Positions 25,416-37,351 of a stretch of 64,000 nucleotides of DNA are shown one piece after another. The notes beneath the pieces were generated by a model. It was given only the letters and a program-made list of their open reading frames with translations. It was not told where the DNA came from and ran no database searches. A program made the position numbers and the translations under genes. The first letter of the stretch is position 1. The number at the start of each line of letters is the position of its first letter. Source of the stretch: Dimorphilus gyrociliatus (Eukaryota > Annelida > Polychaeta > Dinophilidae); the NCBI GenBank assembly GCA_904063045.1, contig CAJFCJ010000016.1, positions 496,001-560,000 on the forward strand. The letters are read 5' to 3'.

Positions 25416-26211
25416 GTTGATGAATGACTATCTGTTCTATTGCCTTTAGCTTTATTTAGAATATTTATTTGGAATATCGCAAACGTGTGAACCGATATTC
25501 ATAATTCAGCCTGCAATTGAATATTTTTGTAAAAGAATTCTATCGAAAACCTTGTCTTGATAAATATTCATACTAGGTTTAGTGGAAAGAGCAACGTCCG
25601 TTCTTGAAAAAGTTGTAAGCCTAGCGATCAGGTCAACTTTTTTTATACAAGCTATTTTGACAACTAAAGTAAATTTACATATAGTCTACCAATAAAAAAG
25701 CTCACCTTGAGAGAAATAGTATTAATCATCATAGTTTTAATTAAATAAACTTATAATTGCAAGGGAAAGATGTTACTTATAAAACTTCCAAGTGTAGTCT
25801 ACCCTAAATATAGATCTATCGTATAGTCGTATTTAATACGATAGAAAATATGAGTGTATATTTAGTCTTTAAATGAGTGCCAAAGTTGCATTGAAATTCT
25901 ACAATTTTTGAATAAACAAGGTCGCTTACGCTATGTATTATACTCATATGGGATTCAGCAAAGTGCAAGGATATGGGATTAGTAGCGAATATATTCAATT
26001 GTACCTATTAATCTGAAATGTCCATCCTTTAATAAATCATCTATTTAAATAATTGAAATATTAGTTTTAGTCAATATTTTAAAGAGGAGGAGGTTGTGGT
26101 GGTTGTGAAGGATAGAATAATAAGCTCATAGACAGGAGAGAGAAAACACAAAAGGGTTATAAGAAAAACATCACGTTATGTAATTTTTAAAAGACAGTTG
26201 ACGCTATCAGT
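25416..26211. other. Non-coding gap upstream of tRNA-Met
   Basis: AT-rich sequence with no credible coding frame. It should hold the promoter of the 180-aa protein gene at its left edge. Confidence 0.5.
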
Positions 26212-26283
26212 AGCAGAGTGGCGCAGTGGAAGCGTGCTGGGCCCATAACCCAGAGGTCCGTGGATCGAAACCACGCTCTGCTA
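26212..26283 (+). tRNA. tRNA-iMet: Initiator tRNA-Met (CAT)
   Basis: A 72-nt cloverleaf nearly identical to animal initiator tRNA-Met. The acceptor stem pairs AGCAGAG with CTCTGCT, followed by discriminator A. The anticodon loop is in GCTGGGCCCATAACCCAG with anticodon CAT, and the three G:C pairs at the base of the anticodon stem are typical of initiators. The T loop contains TGGATCGAAACC, the initiator-type A-rich version rather than TTC. A T-rich run (ATTTTTCTTTTTTT) downstream fits Pol III termination. Confidence 0.96.
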
Positions 26284-26790
26284 AAAATTTTTCTTTTTTT
26301 CTTCAACATGCGCTTTCGTTATGAGCTAAGATCATGGTTTTAAACCCATTTTGGTATTTTGCATTCAATTGTATCATCAGGTGTTTTTAGCAAGCAACCT
26401 TACGTCAAAGAAAAATTGTAAAAAAATCTGGTTTAAATATGTTTACAAGGCTCAGGGTCTATTCCCCATTCAAATCCTTAATTTTCTCCCTTACGTTCAG
26501 TGCACAACAATACACGGCTTGTATTGTTCCGTAATTCATAAAAAATATTGCTCAAGTATCGTTTGAACAATGTTAACGTGTCAGATATTGTATATAATGA
26601 TACGAGAAAAGAAAATTTTATTTTATTCAAGTATTTAAGCAACGAAAGAAATAAAGAAGGAATGGGAAAGAAAGTCTTCTTTCTTTCTTTCTCCATTGCT
26701 TGATAATAGTTAGAAATGCACGAGCCGAATAAAAAAATTGTCTATACATCATTTTAAATAATATTTTTTAATTGTTAAAGAAGTTATTTA
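26284..26790. other. Gap between tRNA-Met and the OPA1 stop
   Basis: AT-rich sequence with the tRNA terminator at its left and presumably the OPA1 3' UTR at its right. The short frames at 26351-26566 and 26478-26696 have no coding character. Confidence 0.5.
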
Positions 26791-29700
26791 TTACTTTTCT
26801 TTTTGTAAAGCTTCTATAAATTCCTCTAACAACTCTTGAATTTGCCGTACACGTTCTGAATAGGAAGGCACAGATTAGGTATTTTCTATTATATATAGAA
26901 AAACAATACTCTTTGTAAAACTTACTCAATTCTTCGGCCAATTGAACTCTTCTACCAGTTAATAGACTTTGCAATTTATCTTTATCTTCTGAAAAGTCGT
27001 CTAAAACATTTTTAATATTCCTCTCTAGACGACGAGCTTCATTATTCATAACTTGTTGCCTTAGTGCGTTACTTGTGACTTGTAACATTCTTTGAATTCT
27101 CCAAAATAATACAACATCATTACACTCCATCTAGAGAAAAAATTGAGTATTTAAAAGATAAAAAACATTTCTTTTGTTAAAATTACAACAACAAGGAATT
27201 AAATTTGTAAAAAAAGAATAGTAAAAGTAAAATATAGCAAAAATTATCATGCTAGAAAGACTAAGGTTATAAAAAAATATTGTTAAACTAGAATTACAGA
27301 TTATTACTTTTTAAATGACTGATTGATGAATTTAATATTTTGATTAATTTCCCTTTAAACGTTCTAAAGTTATATAATCAATTTAGTCGCCTTGCAATTA
27401 TTTAAATATAAACAATATTTTATTATAACAATAAAAATGACTATGTAAATGATAACACTATTTCCAACTATGTCAACCATTGAGAAATAGGAATGTATTA
27501 ACTTAAAAACTTAATAATATTAGGCATTTTGCTTTGAAAGAGTTGTCTAATAGAAAAGGCTAATTAAACTTTGGGATTATATACAATCTTTCTTTGTATA
27601 CATTTGTTCACTAAGCTTCCCAGCGTTTAATTTACATTTTAGAAAAAGAAAATTCACACACAACACGTTTTCTATTCTACTACCATTAAACTTACCAGCT
27701 TACGTCCGTCACCCTTTATATATGTGTATATACGTATATATATATATATATATATATACATATATGCGTGTGTATATGTATATGTATATGTATATTGATT
27801 TATGAATATATATATAAGGGGCGAAAAAATGATCGGAACAATGTCACTTTGGCTAAATACCATGCTTTTGGATTTTTTTTATCAATACTTAATTCTTACC
27901 AGTTTACTTACGCTCTCAAGAGCAAACTTTATTGGTTAGCTATGGAGCCTATTATGAATTGAAGTAATGACTAGAGGCTAAGCTCGTACTATAATCCATT
28001 TCTATCCTAAAAACAATATTTCCAAAGGAAACTATCTCGTTTAGGAAGTCTTTCAAGTATCGGTTCAATAACATGTGGAAGTCTGCCATTCTTTGAATTT
28101 AGGTGTCAGCTGATAGGATCCTTAAGATCCAATATTTTTCACTAAAATCCAAATGTACTTTACAATATTTGAAAGCCGAAAGCAAAAATCTTCAGTAAGT
28201 CTTCTAAATTAAATATTGTATTCTCTATAATTTGTTCTTGTATTCTGTGAGTGAAGATCCTATCCTTTACTTTTCTGGTACAAATTTTCCCATTTAAATA
28301 TCAATACGTAAATAACTAAACATGCCTCCTCTTTGGTCCATTGAATGACATATCACCGTGGTTATAGTCAAGAATAATTAATCAAATTAATGAATATATA
28401 GGGAATTGTTCCGTTTTCATTTGATCGCCCCTTATATATTATGCTATGCTTTTAAGTATGTGATAAACAACAGTAAGAAATACTCTTATGGAGTTTTTGA
28501 ATTCAAGATGATTTTAATAAAAGACTCACCCCAGACTCTGTAAATCCTCGTTGGTAATAGTAAAATCCTTTCCTACATTCAGATACTGTGTTTAATGACT
28601 TCTTTAGAAAATTCTTTCTATATAGAGGATGCCAAGTTTCTTTAAGCTGACGGACAAAAATACAAAAATATTTAAAAGTTCAAAATTATATAGATAATTA
28701 ATAAAACAAACAAATTCAGCGTCAACGAACACTCCATGCGTTTCAAGATTTTTTCTGACTGTTGTTAACTCTTCATAAGATAGATGTGGTGTATGTTTCT
28801 AAAAGAGAAAAGCAGAAGAAAAGTTTATTAAAATTAACGCTAATTTCTACTATTATAATTTATTCAATTCTAAATTTTACTTACTTTATGAGATGTCATC
28901 AATTTTTCTAATTCTTTTAATGCAACACAACGATTTTGTTGTTCAGCTGTTTTACTTTTCCAATTATACCATTGTTCTCTTGTTCCCGGTCCTTTCATTC
29001 TCTTTAATGTATTTTCAACCATTTCTAATTGCTCATTGACAGCAGTTTCCATAAATTTAACAGCACTATCCCATTGATTTTTATCTGATACGGATCTATC
29101 TTCTAAGATATTTCTTTGAATAACCCTTAATGATTGTTCCGCTTTGGAATCCCACTCATGTTTTTCCATTGAAGCGTCTCTTACCGCTACCTTCAATTTC
29201 TCAAATATATTATCGCTTTCTCCTCTTTTTAACATGTTAGAAAATTGCTCTTTTAACGTTTGTTGCCCTACTTCTACACACTTTTTAGGTAATTGTTGAT
29301 CAGCCCATTGTTTTAATTTAATATCAATAGTAGTATTAAAAGTTCCAGAATTCTCACTCTGCGCAGCAAGTAAATAGATATTTTCGAAAACGTGAGTAGT
29401 CATCTTTTCCCACAAAGTTTTCGTAAAAGCATCTTCCCATTGTCTAGGTGAAATATTGCTTAGATTAATTAATTCGTCTAAAATTTCCCCTCTGGCTTTT
29501 TCAAATAGTTCTTCTCTATCCAATTCTCGAACTTTTGAAAATGTATTCTTCCATTCAGTTTCCAAATTAAATCTTGTCGCTAAAAGAATATAAGAAAAAC
29601 AATACGATTTATTTATAATGTATAATAATATTAAGATTCTATTTTAATAGAATTGAAACCTTTAAAACTATCGGCTTGCTGTTCGACGGAAGCTTGAACC

Positions 29701-32434
29701 ATTTTCCAAAAACATTCGCTAACTGCGCAACTAAGATTATGGGTTGTCATATTCGACGCTTTTAAAACTCCAGCTTTGAATAATTTTGAATTACGGAAAA
29801 AGCTCTCTTCATAGTCTTTAATAGTAGATATACTATCCTCCGTATTGCCTAATTAAGAATAATAATGAACTTTATCACTTATATTGTCTATGTATTATAT
29901 ACCTTTGCCAGTTACAACGGCAAAATATCCCAAAGCTTTCATAGGGAATAATCGTCCTTCAAGAATTTTTTGTATCTAGAAAAATTTTCACGAGTCATGA
30001 GTCATGTTCTTGTTATCTATACTTAAATCTAATATTAAGAAAAGGCTGTATGGAACGTACTCTGTCTGGATTATATAAGTTACTTTCGGCCAGATCAACT
30101 TTCGTTAAAACGAATATAGTTCTTTTACCAGAAGGATCCATTGTGCTCACTAAATCAGTTACATTACTTCTCTCAGCGTCTATTGAGCCGTCTGTTGAAA
30201 GTAAATATATGTAAAGTGTATCTATAACTATTCCTATAGATTCGATTAAGTTTACCTTGGATGCAAAGGATAATTGCGTTTGGATTTTCCATATGTTGCA
30301 AGCACATTTTTCTTATAGAGTCCTTAGTATCATGCGACATGTCAGTTGTTACAGTCTGAATAAAAATTGTAAGGATCCATTAGTCAAGTCTAAACAATAT
30401 AACAGGTCAACTCCTACGCTAATTATTCCTGGAAGATCAACAAGCACCATTCTTTGCAGACCAGGTCCCTTAACGGTCATTGAAATTATCTAATTTAGCG
30501 GAAATAAAAGTTAATTTAATTTTATATATCAAATATTTGTAAATTACGAATAGATTGAGTACTTACATCGCTACTGACGGTTTTACCCGAGCCAACAGAA
30601 GCTTTCATCCTTACTTCAACCTCTTTCCTCAGAGCGTCCAATTCTGATTCCTTTGTCAGATCAAATTCTCTTGTGCTATCTTTAAATTTGGCAATGTGAT
30701 AAGGTCCTTCACTCAACGTAACTTTTACAGGTGATCTGGTCATCATTTCGCCCGATCCTCTTGGAAATATTCTAGCCTTAGCAATCATTTCTAAAACGCT
30801 AGTTTTCCCTGAACTTTGATCCCCAACAACTACTACTCGGGGAAGATGATCTTGGGTATTATAGCTAGAGTCGTAATCAGCTAGCTCATCCAGCACCTCT
30901 GAATACATGTCAATAGGCGATCTTTTCAATTTTCTTTTCTTAGTATCCTTTTGCCCTTTCAGTAGTATTTGTTTACGTAAATCCCGATTTTCTTTCTCTA
31001 ATTTATCGATAAGCTTTTGATATTTTGTCTGAGTTTTCATCAATTCATCTTGTAATTCGTCAACTTTTTCTCTATCCCTTTTCTTCGAAATTAAGAATAT
31101 TTAATTAATTAAACTTTATGTACTTTAGTTATTTAAAAATAAAACAAACAAGTTAAAAAAAAATCAATATTTACAGGACTGCTTCCATTGGGAGCAACAC
31201 CTTGAAATGGGAGAACAGGGAGTGGAGTTACAAAATCTGAATCTGTTAAAAAGAATATAAAATGTTTAAGAATGCTACCAAAAAGGAATGATATAGTATC
31301 AATTATAAATGAAAAGAGCTACAGTAACATTGTCGGTTTTGTTTTTGTTTGGGTGTAGAATACAAGATTACTAGCACTTTTAATTAAGATAATAAAGCTT
31401 TCATAATGATGAAAGTCGTTATTATCATTATTACTGTCAAATTATAAAATTGACAATAATTTACTATTTAAAATTCATTATTAATATTATAGTAGTATCT
31501 TAAACTTGGATATATTTCTAATGATTATTTTTAAAATCGAGCCTCGCATTCCACACACCGTTCAATTCAGCAACATTTATGTAATTTCCATAAAATCCAC
31601 CTGTGTTTTTTAAGTTGATTTATCTTAAAGAAATAATATGCTGAAAGAAAAGAAAACAAACCATCCGTTTGTAGTAAATCACTTTCTTGTAAACCGTCCC
31701 ACCATTCTTTTAAATCGTCTAACTTTTTCAAGATTAAGCCTTCACTAAATTTCGCATCAGGCATTTGAAAAGACTGTTGAATTTTATTAAACTTTTTCAT
31801 ATAGCTATCTAGTTTTTCCTGTTCAGGAAGGTAATTTTTTATCCAACTGAAATCTGGTACTTGTTCCTTGATTGCCTCATATTTCTGTATTAATATAAGT
31901 AGTTAACGGCTTAATATTTAGTGAATATATGATTTACCTGATGAATAGAATATCCAATACCACCAGCTCCTGTTAGGACAATATAACGTATTTTTAGGAG
32001 TCTTCCAGCTGCCTTAACAAAACGGAAGGGTGTGAAAAATCTTGTTTGCATATCAAGCATTTGAGGATAGTTTTTATTCAATAAATTGACAGTGTCTCTT
32101 TTAACTAAAGTATGATAAGCGGAAGAGTCTTTTATCATCAGATAATGAGGTTTCGATGAATGTTGAAAGGTTCTAGAGCATAAGGAACAGGCAGGGCTGA
32201 AAAATTATTTTTAGCGATTTAAACAAGAACTCTTTTGTAGAATAGAATAATGACTTTTATCTTATATTATTCTATTTCAAATTATTCAACGACATATTTA
32301 ATAATAGTGATTATTTTTTGCAAATTTCGTCATTTGCTATAAAATAGAATATTTTTAAAATTAAGATACGTTGATAGATTAAAAATGCGATTTTAAAAAT
32401 ATTACCCAAAATTTCCTCTTAATAATCTTAACAT
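26791..32434 (-). CDS. OPA1: Mitochondrial dynamin-like GTPase OPA1
   Basis: Fifteen exons join in frame to 942 aa (human about 960): 32434..32406, 32196..31938, 31884..31662, 31242..31175, 31082..30567, 30489..30418, 30355..30256, 30191..30061, 29975..29903, 29848..29660, 29579..28885, 28798..28712, 28646..28530, 27130..26926 and 26855..26791. The N-terminus is basic (MLRLLRGNF) and is followed by a likely inner-membrane segment near residues 79-96. A coiled coil precedes the GTPase domain with P-loop GDQSSGKTS (about 280), MMTRSP, switch DLPG and TKVD. The stalk follows, then the GED ([15 protein letters not shown], ending LQKEK). OPA1 fuses inner mitochondrial membranes and shapes cristae. 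One intron carries a MITE-like element. Confidence 0.96.
27735..27757. repeat. (TA)n microsatellite
   Basis: TA run in an OPA1 intron, close to the left end of the MITE-like element. It produces the spurious Tyr/Ile-rich frames seen around it. Confidence 0.85.
27817..28432. mobile_element. MITE-like element with terminal inverted repeats
   Basis: A 616-bp non-coding segment within an OPA1 intron is bounded by inverted ends. The left end begins AGGGGCGAAAAAATGATCGG and continues with AACAATG. The reverse complement of the right end begins AGGGGCGATCAAATGAAAAC and continues with GGAACAATTCC. The outer eight bases are identical and about 24 of the first 30 match. Both ends abut TA-rich sequence, so a TA target duplication is possible but cannot be proved in TATATA flanks. 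There is no open reading frame of transposase size. This fits a non-autonomous DNA transposon, perhaps Tc1/mariner-type by its TA flanks. Confidence 0.6.
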
Positions 32435-32571
32435 GGTAAAATGAATTTAATGTATATAATATATTGAGGAATATTGTTTATGATCGAAAATGACTTTGAT
32501 TCGGGAAGATAACCTTGACCTTGAACATGGACAATGCTAAACGATCAGGAACAAATTTGCAGACTATCAAA
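32435..32571. promoter_or_regulatory. Very short divergent OPA1 / TFIIH p44 promoter
   Basis: Only 137 bp separate the OPA1 start from the preferred p44 start, or 92 bp from the upstream in-frame ATG at 32527. Both transcripts must start inside this stretch and so have very short 5' UTRs. The p44 start lies in CAAAATGGCGGC, close to the TISU/YY1 element (SAASATGGCGGC) known from genes with short leaders. Confidence 0.65.
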
Positions 32572-34509
32572 ATGGCGGCAGCCGACGATGATATCGAAAA
32601 GGGATACGCCTGGGAAACGGAGTATGAACGAACATGGTAAGATTGATAGATTATTTTATACTTTACAAAATAATCTTCAACTAGGTTTCTTTTAGATAAT
32701 TTTTTGTCTCAAAATATGTCCAAAATTTGCCTTTTAACTTTAACATGTTTTTTAACCATCAAATATCGCTCTTAGGGAAGGCTTAACGGAAGACTCAAGT
32801 GGCTCGCTACAATCCAGTGTCAACGAAATTATACGTGGAAACAAGAAAAAGCAAATAATTAAAAGAGCTTCCAATCTTAAACTTGGAATGGTTAGAAATA
32901 CACCACCAAAACCCTACAATATTTAAACATCTTTTCAACTTTCACCCTAGATAAGGTACCTTTTCTTAGTGATAGACGCCTCAAACGCAATGAATGAACA
33001 GGATTTAAAACCAAATCGTCTAATAGCAACTACAAAAGTATTTTATTATTTAAGGAAATCAATTTGAAATTACTGAAAGTTTTAACTTTCCCTCTCAGCT
33101 CTTAGAAACGTTCATACACGAGTTCTTCGATCAAAATCCTATTAGTCAACTGGGTATAATCTCAACATCAAATAAGCGATCAGCAATTATTTCGGACTTA
33201 TCAGGTAGGCAATAAATAAAATTATTCCAAAACGAAAACAAAATAACATTGTACATTGCTGCAGGGGATATTCGACGTCATCTTAATTCACTACAAAAAT
33301 TAACCTCAGGTGCCGGGGAGCCATCATTACAGAATTCATATGAGGTATAATTTCTTTAAATCAATCATTTTTTTTTACGAAACTAATTAGAAGTATAATT
33401 TCCTAGATGGCTATTTCTGTATTAAAATACGTGCCAGACCATTCCAGTAGAGAAATCTTAACTCTCTGTGGGAGTTTAACAACCTGTGATCCATTTGATA
33501 TTAATTTTACAATAAAAACTCTTCGGGAGCATCGAATTCGAGTATCGATTATTGGCTTAGCTGCTGAAGTTCGTATTATGAAAGTTCTGTGCAAAAATAC
33601 TGACGGTTTGTAATTTGAAGAAAAATATTATAGATTTTAAGCAGTGTATCTGCATTTTAGGTAAATATGCAGTTATGATGGACGTTCCTCATTTAAAAGA
33701 GTTATTAAATGATCAAGTAGCACCACCCCCAATATATGTAAGATAGATATTCGAGAAATCCTTTTTTTATTTCAATTGTCATTTTACTCCCTATGGTAAT
33801 AGAAAGAAACAAAACCTTCTCTTGTGCTTATGGGCTTTCCAAACGAAATATCTGCTGATGATGCTATGTTAAGTACCTGTTGGTGGTAAGTTTACTTATT
33901 CAGCTATAAAAGAACTATAAACTAATTAGTATGTCTAATCTCCATTTTTTTCTAGTCATATTAAAAATGAAGCAAAAATTACTGGTCACGGATATCTTTG
34001 TCCAAGATGTCAAGCCAAGTGCTGCGATTTGCCGTCTGAATGCCAAGTTTGCGGTAAGAATAACAATTTTAATTGATGTTTTGCGTAAAATAAGTTTAAT
34101 TGATTCACTGTCCTAAAACAGGTATTTTACTCGTATCTGCACCTCACTTAGCTAGATCTTATCATCATTTGTTTCCCTTGGCTCCTTTTAATGATGTATC
34201 AACTGAAGACGCACTACCAGCTCATAGACGGTTAGTAGCGTATATACAAGTATACATATGTCTTTAAATAACGAATATTTTTATTAACCATTAACATTGT
34301 AGATTTTGCACTTCGTGTCAAACTTACTTAACGGACAAAATCGTTAGTTTTTAAGTAATTAAGTTTTTAAATTGAACTAACTTTTTCTTTATTGTTTTCA
34401 GAGCTATCAATGCCAAAAATGTAACTCCGTATTCTGTGTGGATTGTGATGTTTTTATACACGACTCTCTTCATACTTGTCCTGTTTGCACGTCGGGCAAA
34501 ACCAACTAA
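32572..34509 (+). CDS. GTF2H2: TFIIH subunit p44
   Basis: Twelve exons join in frame: 32572..32636, 32776..32890, 32951..33037, 33099..33204, 33265..33344, 33407..33605, 33661..33737, 33803..33885, 33956..34053, 34122..34230, 34303..34342 and 34402..34509. From this ATG the protein is 388 aa (human 395); an upstream in-frame ATG at 32527 would add 15. YERTWEGL opens the conserved region. A VWA domain follows ([20 protein letters not shown], and [10 protein letters not shown] later), then a C4 zinc finger ([18 protein letters not shown]) and a RING-like C-terminus ([22 protein letters not shown]). p44 activates the XPD helicase within TFIIH in transcription and nucleotide excision repair. Confidence 0.95.
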
Positions 34510-34784
34510 ATTTCAAAGATCTCTTAATATTTATAAAAATGTGAATAATTAAGATTAGTATGCAATGTATCTTTTGTATGAAAATTCCGATGACAATACA
34601 ATAAAACAAGAAAGTCTGAAGAGTACTTGACTAGGCATGACATTTATCTTGATTTAAAGAATCATTTAACTGAACTTTGACACGATATCAAGAACAAGTT
34701 AAGTGGTTTATAAACTTTCAAACTTACGAAAGTACTATACTTTCTCTCATTTTCGTATTTTTTTGAGAACCGGAAGTTGACAAA

Positions 34785-36469
34785 ATGGCCGTCTTCCGGT
34801 CGGATCCTTGTGGAATTTTGTGTATGATTATAACGTATTTGTGTGTCTGTTACGCCGACTATGTTGTTGTCAAACATTTAGTAATTGCTTCTATGTCTGA
34901 TTCGTAAGTATCATTTAATATGACATTTCTAAATAATTATCTTATCGTGTTTTTCGTAATTGCAATTAACACAGGTTATGGGGAGCTTTAAACGCCTTTG
35001 TATTTAACATAATTATTTTTCTACTGGTCGTATCTCACTTAAGGGCAGTGTTTAGCGATCCTGGTCTGGTACCATTGCCTAGGAACCGATTAGATTTCTC
35101 AGATATGCAAGAAGAAAGAGGTTCTAAAGAGGAGGACGGATGGACTGTGTGTATGAAATGCGAAACATACAGGCCTCCTAGAGCACATCATTGCAGAGTG
35201 TGTAGACGCTGTGTGAAAAAAATGGATCACCACTGTCCTTGGTATGTATTAAAAGTAGTAAATATCAGAGTAGAAAGAATGAAAAAGTTTTAAACGATGA
35301 TCTCAGCCCTCCTAAGTAATTATTATAAACTTTACAAAAGTTTAAGTCTACAAAGCATAAAAATGTGCTCAATTAATGACTTTTGTTTCACTTGGAAGAG
35401 TTTAAGTGCTTATTTCTTTCCTTTTAATCTAATTTTTTGTATTTCTATGAGTGAAGTTTTTAAGATTCAACTAAGTTTAATAAAGGAGATAAGTCAAAGA
35501 GGATGCTGTATTGAAAAGTACAGTTTATTGTACTTTTTACAATACATAATCTCCTTATCATTTCCGTATCCTGTTTATCTATAAAAAATTTTATTTGAAT
35601 AGCCATTCGAAATATAAAAAAGTATAGAAAGAAGAGATTAATAAATAAAAGATAAGAACATCCTGATAATTGTATAATGTAATGGTTTTTCTTTCTCTAT
35701 CCAACTGATGTATTGCCCAATGGATTTAAATTAATAATTATTAGAGAGGGAATGCAGGCGGATCGAAATTTTGTAGAAGAAAACAAACTATATTTATATA
35801 GACTGATAGCATATAATTTTTTATATCAATAATAAATGTATGCGATGGTGTATATAGACAATAGTATAGGCTTAATTTGTATTTGTATAAAATTATACCG
35901 GCTGGCGGTCAATTATAGTAAATACAAATATATATTTTTAAAGATTATATGTTATAAGCTCCTTTCTATTCCTTTCATACAGGATTAACAATTGTGTGGG
36001 AGAATATAATCAAAAGTTTTTTATTCAATTTCTCTTTTACGTTGGTAAGATATAAACATTTACTTTCTTTTTTTTAATGATACAATAAATTAAATTATTT
36101 GTTACTTTCAATTCAGGTTTGTCTTCTCTCTACGCAATAGCATTAGTTATAGCATCCTTTGTTATTGATTCAAATAGCTCTTCTAAGAACGATGAATCCG
36201 CTCGTACTAAACTTGTGCATTCCATTGTTCTGATTATTGAATGTGTCCTTTTCGGCTTATTTGTTATAGCTATTGGATGCGATCAGTTCCAAGCAATTCT
36301 TAGTGATGAAACAGCAGTGGAACATGTGAAAGGACAAGGTCGATATCGACCGAAGAGACCGAAAATATCTCTGCTAGCGGAAGTCTTTGGTCGAGGGTCA
36401 AAATGGCTATGGCTGTGCCCCTTCTCTTTCCGTCCTATTACAGTAGAAGTCGCAAACTATGCAGTATGA
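34785..36469 (+). CDS. DHHC palmitoyltransferase (ZDHHC3/7-like)
   Basis: Four exons, 34785..34903, 34975..35241, 35983..36044 and 36117..36469, encode 266 aa. There are four predicted membrane segments. The cysteine-rich catalytic domain reads CMKCETYRPPRAHHC, then RVCRRCVKKMDHHCPW, then INNCVGEYNQ, with the DHHC motif intact. The preceding DPGLVP and the later TM-flanking sequence fit the Golgi ZDHHC3/7 (GODZ) branch. DHHC enzymes transfer palmitate from acyl-CoA to protein cysteines through the DHHC cysteine. The start MAVFRSDPCGIL lies in CAAAATGGC and lacks the N-terminal extension of about 35 residues seen in vertebrate members. It ends ANYAV, a possible PDZ ligand. Confidence 0.88.
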
Positions 36470-37351
36470 CATGAGGGGCGGGCGACTTCTCCAATACAAG
36501 AACAGCCTGCTGTTGAGCCAATTGAATCGGCTAGTAGCCAAGAAATGATGATATCCAGAATTTAGAGAGTCGTCCGCGAGTACATTTTAGTTGACTGATC
36601 TTTTATCTTTTGTATTGCTTTAATCGTCAACAATAGGCAGTTTTTGTATTTGAAACGATTTGACAATACTCCCGAATGCTAGATGGAATCTCCATGGTTT
36701 GTCAAGAATTTAATAATATAAATTGAAGGATTGTCGTATCTATTTTTAAGTTTATAGAACAATCAAATTTATCATCGAACTTATGCTAAAGTTTGACTGT
36801 TTGCTTTTATTATTGAATACATTCTACAAGGAATAAAACCTAGTTTGATGAGACTCATTTTCTTCTCATTTACTTTTTGTCATGTTTCCTACTTTCATTT
36901 ATTCAAATCTCAATTCAACTTGCACCAAGATTGCGCCTGTTATTTATTTCTTGAAAAGATAAGCCGCAAGCTGTTACGTGCCAGCTAATTAGTATACGCA
37001 AAAATCCGGATATTTCAAAAAAACAAGCTACCAAAAATACAACGTTCACAATAGTTTTGAGCGGCCCGACAGACTCTCAAACGGTAGCACTAAACCAATT
37101 AAGCTAAACAATCAAAGAAAAAACCCCGGCATACTAGTATAACGCCTGTTTCACGATTTACAATTCTTCCTCAAACAATTAAACATGCCTTTTATAGTGT
37201 CTCAGCAGACAAGCAACCATTTTTGTTTAGAAATCAATGAACACGAGAATAATAACGAACAAACTTAAACCTATAGAGTGTTGTTACACTACGTTGGACG
37301 AAATGAAAGAAAAACAAACAAGATTTCTCGGCCGCTCTCTCCAACTCTTTC
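36470..37351. other. Tail-to-tail intergenic region
   Basis: This lies between the palmitoyltransferase stop and the Y-box protein stop and should contain both 3' UTRs; an AATAAA occurs near 36833. No further gene is recognised. Confidence 0.5.

Noticed and set aside
27672-27962. Tyr/Ile-rich open frames in the OPA1 intron
   Set aside because: They translate a TA/TATG microsatellite and the edge of the MITE-like element.
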